From: CAJBIL01 sp044359525
Lineage (GTDB): Bacteria > Pseudomonadota > Gammaproteobacteria > Burkholderiales > Rhodocyclaceae
Length of the DNA stretch: 26,768 bases
Reading direction: 5' to 3'
NCBI GenBank assembly: GCA_044359525.1
Contig: JBIKLY010000049.1
Location: 1-26,768, forward strand
A program made the position numbers and the translations under genes. Shown piece by piece: positions 22,885 through 26,768 of this stretch (its first letter is position 1; each line of letters opens with the position of its first letter). The notes beneath the pieces were generated by a model. That model did no database searches, was not told the DNA's origin, and saw only the letters and a program-made list of their open reading frames with translations.

Positions 22885-23661
22885 ATGGACTGGCTGTACA
22901 CCCTTTCAGGATTTGTTGTTGGCGCCATCGTCGGACTGACCGGCGTTGGCGGCGGCTCGCTGATGACCCCCTTGCTGGTATTGCTCTTTGGCATCCACCC
23001 GGCAACGGCGGTCGGCACCGACCTGCTCTACGCAGCGATCACCAAGGCTGGCGGCACGGCGGTGCACGCCAAAAAAGGCCACGTTAACTGGCGCATCACC
23101 GGCCTGCTGGCGGCTGGCAGCATTCCGGCCGCCGGGCTGACCATTCTGGCCCTGTCCTATTTACCCAAACAAAACCCGGCAGCGACCCACATCATCTCGG
23201 TTTCACTCGGCATTGCGCTGCTGCTCACGGCAGGCGCCATTCTTTTTCGCAAGAACCTTCAACAGCATGCACTGGTCCACGCTGAAGATGCCACACACAC
23301 ACGTCTGCGCGATCCGATCACCATTGCAGTTGGCGTCGTACTTGGCGTGCTGGTGACGATCTCATCGGTTGGCGCGGGGGCACTTGGGGTTGCTGTGCTG
23401 TTTTACCTCTACCCGAAGCTGCCGGCCATTCGCATTGTCGGCAGCGACATCGCGCATGCGGTTCCGCTGACGCTGGTTGCCGGCATTGGCCACTGGGTCA
23501 TCGGTAACGTCGACTGGATGCTGCTTGGCAGCCTGCTGCTTGGCAGCCTCCCGGGCATCTGGCTGGGCAGCCACGCTTCGGCAAAAGTACCGGAGCGTTT
23601 TCTCAGACCGATCCTCGCCACCATGTTGATCCTGGTTGGCGGCAAGTTAATAGCACTATAA
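22885..23661 (+). CDS. TauE/SafE (TSUP) family membrane transporter
   Basis: This polytopic inner-membrane protein has 258 residues and about eight hydrophobic helices. It begins MDWLYTLSGFVVGAIVGLTG with the family motif VGLTGVGGGSLMTPLLVLLFGIHPATAVGTDL. A second, weaker repeat occurs later (ISSVGAGALGVAVLFYL, then RIVGSDIAHAVP). The internal duplication is typical of the TSUP family, whose members move sulfite, sulfonates or other sulfur anions. Position directly upstream of the sulfite reductase and divergent from the CysB-type gene suggests sulfate or sulfite transport. The direction is uncertain. ATG 22885 is preferred over the TTG at 22873. It is 13 bp from the next gene. Confidence 0.88.
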   Translation: MDWLYTLSGFVVGAIVGLTGVGGGSLMTPLLVLLFGIHPATAVGTDLLYAAITKAGGTAVHAKKGHVNWRITGLLAAGSIPAAGLTILALSYLPKQNPAATHIISVSLGIALLLTAGAILFRKNLQQHALVHAEDATHTRLRDPITIAVGVVLGVLVTISSVGAGALGVAVLFYLYPKLPAIRIVGSDIAHAVPLTLVAGIGHWVIGNVDWMLLGSLLLGSLPGIWLGSHASAKVPERFLRPILATMLILVGGKLIAL

Positions 23662-23674
23662 AAAGGAGCGACGA

Positions 23675-25378
23675 ATGTATCGCTACGACAGTACCGACCA
23701 ACAGATGATCAACGAACGGGTGAGCCAGTATCGCGGGCAGATTGCCCGCAACCGCGCTGGCGCTCTTTCCGACGACGAATTGCGCCCCCTGCGCCTGCAG
23801 AACGGCCTCTACATCCAGCGCCACGGCCCGATGCTGCGCATCGCCATCCCCTACGGCATGCTCGCTTCGGCACAACTGCGCAAGCTGGCCGAAGTATCGC
23901 GCCGTTATGACCGCAGCGTCGGCCACTTCACGACACGCCAGAACATGCAACTCAACTGGCCGAAGTTCGAGGAAACGCCGGAAATTCTTGCCGAACTGGC
24001 GACCGTGGAAATGCACGCGATTCAGACTTCAGGAAACTGCATTCGCAACATCACCACCGACCACTTCGCCGGCATTGCGCCGGATGAACTGACCGACCCG
24101 CGCCCCTGGTGCGAAGTGCTGCGCCAGTGGTCGACCTTCCACCCGGAATTCGCCTTCCTGCCGCGCAAGTTCAAGATCGCCGTCAATGCCGCAGCGCAGG
24201 ATAGAGCCGTCATTCGCGCACATGACGTGGGGCTGGACATCATCAAAAACGAAGCCGGCGAAATCGGCGTCAAGGTTTTCGTCGGCGGCGGTCTCGGGCG
24301 CACACCGATTCTCGGCAAGGTGGTTCGCGAGTTCCTGCCGCGCAAGGATATGCTTTCCTATCTCGACGCCGTGCTGCGCGTATACAACCGCTACGGCCGC
24401 CGCGACAATGCCTACAAGGCACGCATCAAGATCCTGGTGAATGCGCTCGGCGTGGAGGAATTCAGCCGTCAGGTCGAGGAAGAATGGTCGCACCTGAAGG
24501 ATGGCGCAACGACCCTGACCGACGCCGAGTTTGAGCGCATCGCCGCACACTTCACGCCGCCTGCATACGAAACACTGTCTGCCGACGACCTGTCCTTCGT
24601 CGCACATATCAAGGAAGACAAGCCGTTTGCCAACTGGGTAAAGCGCTGCGTGCATGCGCACAAGATTCCCGGTTACGCTGCCATCACCCTCTCGCTGAAG
24701 GCGCCCGGCGTCGCGCCCGGCGACATCACCGATCTGCAGATGGAAGCCGTCGCCGATCTGGCCGATCGTTTCAGCTTTGGCGAATTGCGTATTACGCATG
24801 AACAGAACGTGGTGCTGTCCGATGTGCGAAAGAGCGATCTGTACGAAGTATGGAAAATCGCCAAGAGCAACGCGCTGGCGACGCCGAACATCGGCCTGCT
24901 CACCGACATGATCTGCTGCCCCGGCGGCGACCTCTGCTCGCTGGCCAACGCCCGCTCGATTCCGATTGCCGACGCGGTACAGAAGAAATTCGACGACCTC
25001 GACTATCTTCACGACATCGGTGACATCTCGCTCAACATCTCGGGCTGCATGAACTCCTGCGGCCACCACCATGTCTCGGCCATTGGCATTCTCGGCGTCG
25101 ATAAGGGTGGCGAGGAGTGGTATCAGATCACCGTCGGCGGCCGGCAAGGCAATGCCGCAACGATCGGCAAGGTGATTGGCCCGTCTTTTTATGCTGAAGA
25201 GGTACCGCCGGTCATTGAAGCGCTGATCAACGTTTACATTGAACAACGCACCGCCAGCGAACGCTTCATCGATACGCTGCAACGGATCGGTATCGAGCCG
25301 TTCAAGGCACGCGCCTACGAGGGACGCGACAAGCGGAAATCAGCAAGCAGCAACGAGAAGAAAGTAGCCAATGCCTAA
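23675..25378 (+). CDS. cysI: Sulfite (nitrite) reductase hemoprotein, CysI-like
   Basis: This siroheme/[4Fe-4S] enzyme makes the six-electron reduction of sulfite to sulfide in assimilation. The 567 residues contain two ferredoxin-like half domains, with HFTTRQNMQLNWPKFE and GNCIRNITTDHFAGI in the first siroheme-binding half. The cluster ligands are Cys415-x5-Cys421 (CCPGGDLC) and Cys458-x3-Cys462 (NISGCMNSCGHHH). AAAAAGGAGCGACGA precedes ATG 23675. Context (CysB-type regulator, DUF934, APS reductase) favours sulfite over nitrite. No CysJ flavoprotein lies nearby, so electrons likely come from ferredoxin or an unlinked reductase. The stop overlaps the next gene by eight bases. Confidence 0.93.
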   Translation: MYRYDSTDQQMINERVSQYRGQIARNRAGALSDDELRPLRLQNGLYIQRHGPMLRIAIPYGMLASAQLRKLAEVSRRYDRSVGHFTTRQNMQLNWPKFEETPEILAELATVEMHAIQTSGNCIRNITTDHFAGIAPDELTDPRPWCEVLRQWSTFHPEFAFLPRKFKIAVNAAAQDRAVIRAHDVGLDIIKNEAGEIGVKVFVGGGLGRTPILGKVVREFLPRKDMLSYLDAVLRVYNRYGRRDNAYKARIKILVNALGVEEFSRQVEEEWSHLKDGATTLTDAEFERIAAHFTPPAYETLSADDLSFVAHIKEDKPFANWVKRCVHAHKIPGYAAITLSLKAPGVAPGDITDLQMEAVADLADRFSFGELRITHEQNVVLSDVRKSDLYEVWKIAKSNALATPNIGLLTDMICCPGGDLCSLANARSIPIADAVQKKFDDLDYLHDIGDISLNISGCMNSCGHHHVSAIGILGVDKGGEEWYQITVGGRQGNAATIGKVIGPSFYAEEVPPVIEALINVYIEQRTASERFIDTLQRIGIEPFKARAYEGRDKRKSASSNEKKVANA

Positions 25379-25880
25379 GATCATCAAGAACCAGCAGATC
25401 ATCGACGACCCCTGGCAGCTCCTGAAACTTGCCGAGGGCGACAGCGCAGAATCCATCGCCCTGCCCGACGCGCCGGTGCTGTTGCCACTTGCCGTGTGGC
25501 TGGCGCGCAAGGCGGAAATAATTTCCCGTGGCGGGCTGATCGGCGTCTGGCTGGAGAGCAACGAAGATCCGCAAACCATTGCCGGCGACCTCGCGCATTT
25601 CGCCGTCGTCGGCGTGAATTTCCCAAAATTTACCGATGGCCGCAGCTACTCAAGCGCCCGCCTGCTGCGGGAACGTTACGGCTACCAGGGCGAAATTCGC
25701 GCCCTCGGTGATGTCTTGCGGGACCAGCTGTTTTTCATGAAGCGCTGCGGCATCGACGCCTACGCGGTGCTCGAAGGCAAGAACCTCGAACAAGCACTGG
25801 CCGGCTTGCTCGATTTCAGCGAAACCTATCAGGCCGCCGTGGATCAGCCGCAGCCGCTGTTCCGCCGCCGCGCCGCCTAA
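25371..25880 (+). CDS. DUF934 family protein in the sulfur assimilation operon
   Basis: The product has 169 residues. It contains DDPWQLLKLAEG, LPLAVWLARKAEI, GVWLESNEDPQTIAGDLAHF, FPKFTDGRSYSSARLLRERY and GEIRALGDVLRDQLFFMKRCGID. These are the features of DUF934 (COG3749), which I know as a constant neighbour of cysI and cysH in proteobacteria but without an established biochemical role. The start overlaps the end of cysI by eight bases and the gene ends 10 bp before cysH, so all three are coupled. No membrane segment or signal is present. A role in the sulfite reductase reaction or its electron supply is only suggested by context. Confidence 0.92.
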   Translation: MPKIIKNQQIIDDPWQLLKLAEGDSAESIALPDAPVLLPLAVWLARKAEIISRGGLIGVWLESNEDPQTIAGDLAHFAVVGVNFPKFTDGRSYSSARLLRERYGYQGEIRALGDVLRDQLFFMKRCGIDAYAVLEGKNLEQALAGLLDFSETYQAAVDQPQPLFRRRAA

Positions 25881-25890
25881 AGGACACGCC

Positions 25891-26613
25891 ATGAGTATCA
25901 ACGTCAATCTTGACGACCAGGCACTACTGGCCTCCGTCACCCGCAAGACAACGGCAGCCCGCGCACTACTGCGCCAGATCGCCGGCGATTTCGCGCCAGC
26001 CGTCTTCGCCAACAGCCTCGGCGCCGAAGACATGGTGCTGACCGATCTAATCGTCGGCGACAAACTCGGTATTGAAATTTTCTCGCTCGATACCGGCCGC
26101 CTGCCGCTGGAAACCTACGACCTGATCGCCGAAGTAAAAAAGCATTACGGCCTGGCGCTCAAGTTGTATTATCCGCGCCACGAACTGGTCGAAGCTTGGA
26201 CGCGCGACAACGGTATCAATGCTTTTTACGAGTCGGTTGAACTGCGCAAAGGCTGCTGTTTCGTGCGCAAGGTTGAACCACTGCAACGCGCGCTGGCCGG
26301 CCGGAAGGCCTGGATTACCGGCATGCGCGCACAGCAGTCGGCAACACGTGACGGCCTGCCGGTGCGGGCTTTCGACGAAGGCAACGGGCTGGAAAAATTC
26401 AACCCGCTGTCCGACTGGAGCGAAATAGAAGTATGGGCCTACATCAAGCTCAACAAGGTGCCGTACAACGCACTACACGACAAGTTCTACCCGAGCATCG
26501 GCTGCGCCCCCTGCACGCGCAACGTCACACCGGGCGAAGATGTCCGCTCAGGGCGCTGGTGGTGGGAGAACCCGGAATCGAAAGAATGCGGACTGCATGT
26601 TAAAAAGGCTTGA
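25891..26613 (+). CDS. cysH: Assimilatory adenylylsulfate (APS) reductase, Fe-S type CysH
   Basis: This enzyme reduces activated sulfate to sulfite with thioredoxin or glutathione. The 240 residues carry the P-loop-like FANSLGAEDMVL, SLDTGRLPLETY and GMRAQQSATRDGLP. The cluster ligands are Cys122, Cys123 (KGCCFVRKVEPL), Cys205 and Cys208 (IGCAPCTRNV), with the catalytic Cys233 in ESKECGLH at the C-terminus. The CC...CxxC set marks the [4Fe-4S] APS reductases, so APS and not PAPS is the likely substrate. It follows the DUF934 gene by 10 bp. Downstream a hairpin element separates it from a new start, probably cysD. Confidence 0.95.
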   Translation: MSINVNLDDQALLASVTRKTTAARALLRQIAGDFAPAVFANSLGAEDMVLTDLIVGDKLGIEIFSLDTGRLPLETYDLIAEVKKHYGLALKLYYPRHELVEAWTRDNGINAFYESVELRKGCCFVRKVEPLQRALAGRKAWITGMRAQQSATRDGLPVRAFDEGNGLEKFNPLSDWSEIEVWAYIKLNKVPYNALHDKFYPSIGCAPCTRNVTPGEDVRSGRWWWENPESKECGLHVKKA

Positions 26614-26620
26614 ACCTCTT

Positions 26621-26703
<83 letters not shown>

Positions 26704-26728
26704 AGGCGCTGCTCTTGAAAGTTAAACA

Positions 26729-26768
26729 ATGACGACACTAAGCAAACAAACCCTCTCCCACCTCGACT
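26729..26768 (+). CDS. cysD: Start of next gene, probably sulfate adenylyltransferase subunit CysD (partial)
   Basis: ATG 26729 opens a frame to the window end reading MTTLSKQTLSHLD. Many CysD proteins (the subunit of ATP sulfurylase that forms APS) begin with a short variable stretch and then HLDWLEAE or HLxxLEAE, and cysD usually follows cysH in this type of cluster. Thirteen residues are too few for certainty. The ribosome binding site is weak (GAAAG). Confidence 0.5.
   Translation, partial: MTTLSKQTLSHLD

Noticed and set aside
24029..25282. Long minus-strand open frame (about 417 codons) opposite cysI
   Set aside because: No recognisable domain and it fully overlaps a well-conserved sulfite reductase; typical antisense shadow in GC-rich DNA.

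Overview
The window looks like a chromosomal segment of a betaproteobacterium. Rhodocyclales (Dechloromonas/Azonexus-like) is my best guess. The order rpsF-priB-rpsR-rplI next to dnaB, with a PriB gene present, points to beta/gamma-proteobacteria. The sulfur cluster (CysB-type regulator, TauE/SafE, CysI-like reductase, DUF934, APS reductase, then probably CysD), the PIN-PhoH protein, the PrxQ-type peroxiredoxin and the high GC content all fit. The genus is an inference from remembered gene content, not from a search.

Layout. 1-2.6 kb: 3' end of a CoA-transferase gene, then a single-Cache chemoreceptor whose stop codon lies in the terminal repeat of a 164-bp hairpin element. 2.6-4.5 kb (minus): moeA-moaD-moaE for molybdenum cofactor. 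4.5-10.5 kb (all minus): an accessory block with visibly lower GC. It holds a 1095-aa nuclease-helicase ending in six tandem ~60-residue repeats, an MNT-HEPN (mntA/hepT) toxin-antitoxin pair, a small SAM methyltransferase and a YjdM zinc-ribbon protein. 10.6-14.5 kb (minus): mobB, a coupled ATP-grasp-like gene and a DinG/YoaA helicase. mobB shares orientation and pathway with moeA-moaDE, so the accessory block appears to have split a molybdenum-cofactor cluster.

14.5-18 kb (plus): a second hairpin element with 14-bp terminal inverted repeats, a PrxQ-type peroxiredoxin, a PIN-PhoH ATPase with a terminator, and an exported transglutaminase-like protein whose catalytic Cys position is Ser. 18-21.2 kb (minus): dnaB, then rplI, rpsR, priB and rpsF with a clear promoter, a candidate S6:S18 leader hairpin and a terminator. 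priB seems to start at CTG. 21.3-26.8 kb: a CigR-family exported protein, then a CysB-type regulator divergent from a sulfur assimilation operon. A third hairpin element separates cysH from the next gene, probably cysD.

The most interesting points are: (1) the repeat-tailed nuclease-helicase beside a toxin-antitoxin pair, a plausible anti-phage locus; (2) a perfect 30-bp palindrome covering the -35 region of a promoter that predicts a leaderless mntA-hepT mRNA; (3) three intergenic hairpin elements of different sequence but the same construction, built from iterated heptamers of the form C-R-C-N-R-A-G; (4) the CTG start of priB.
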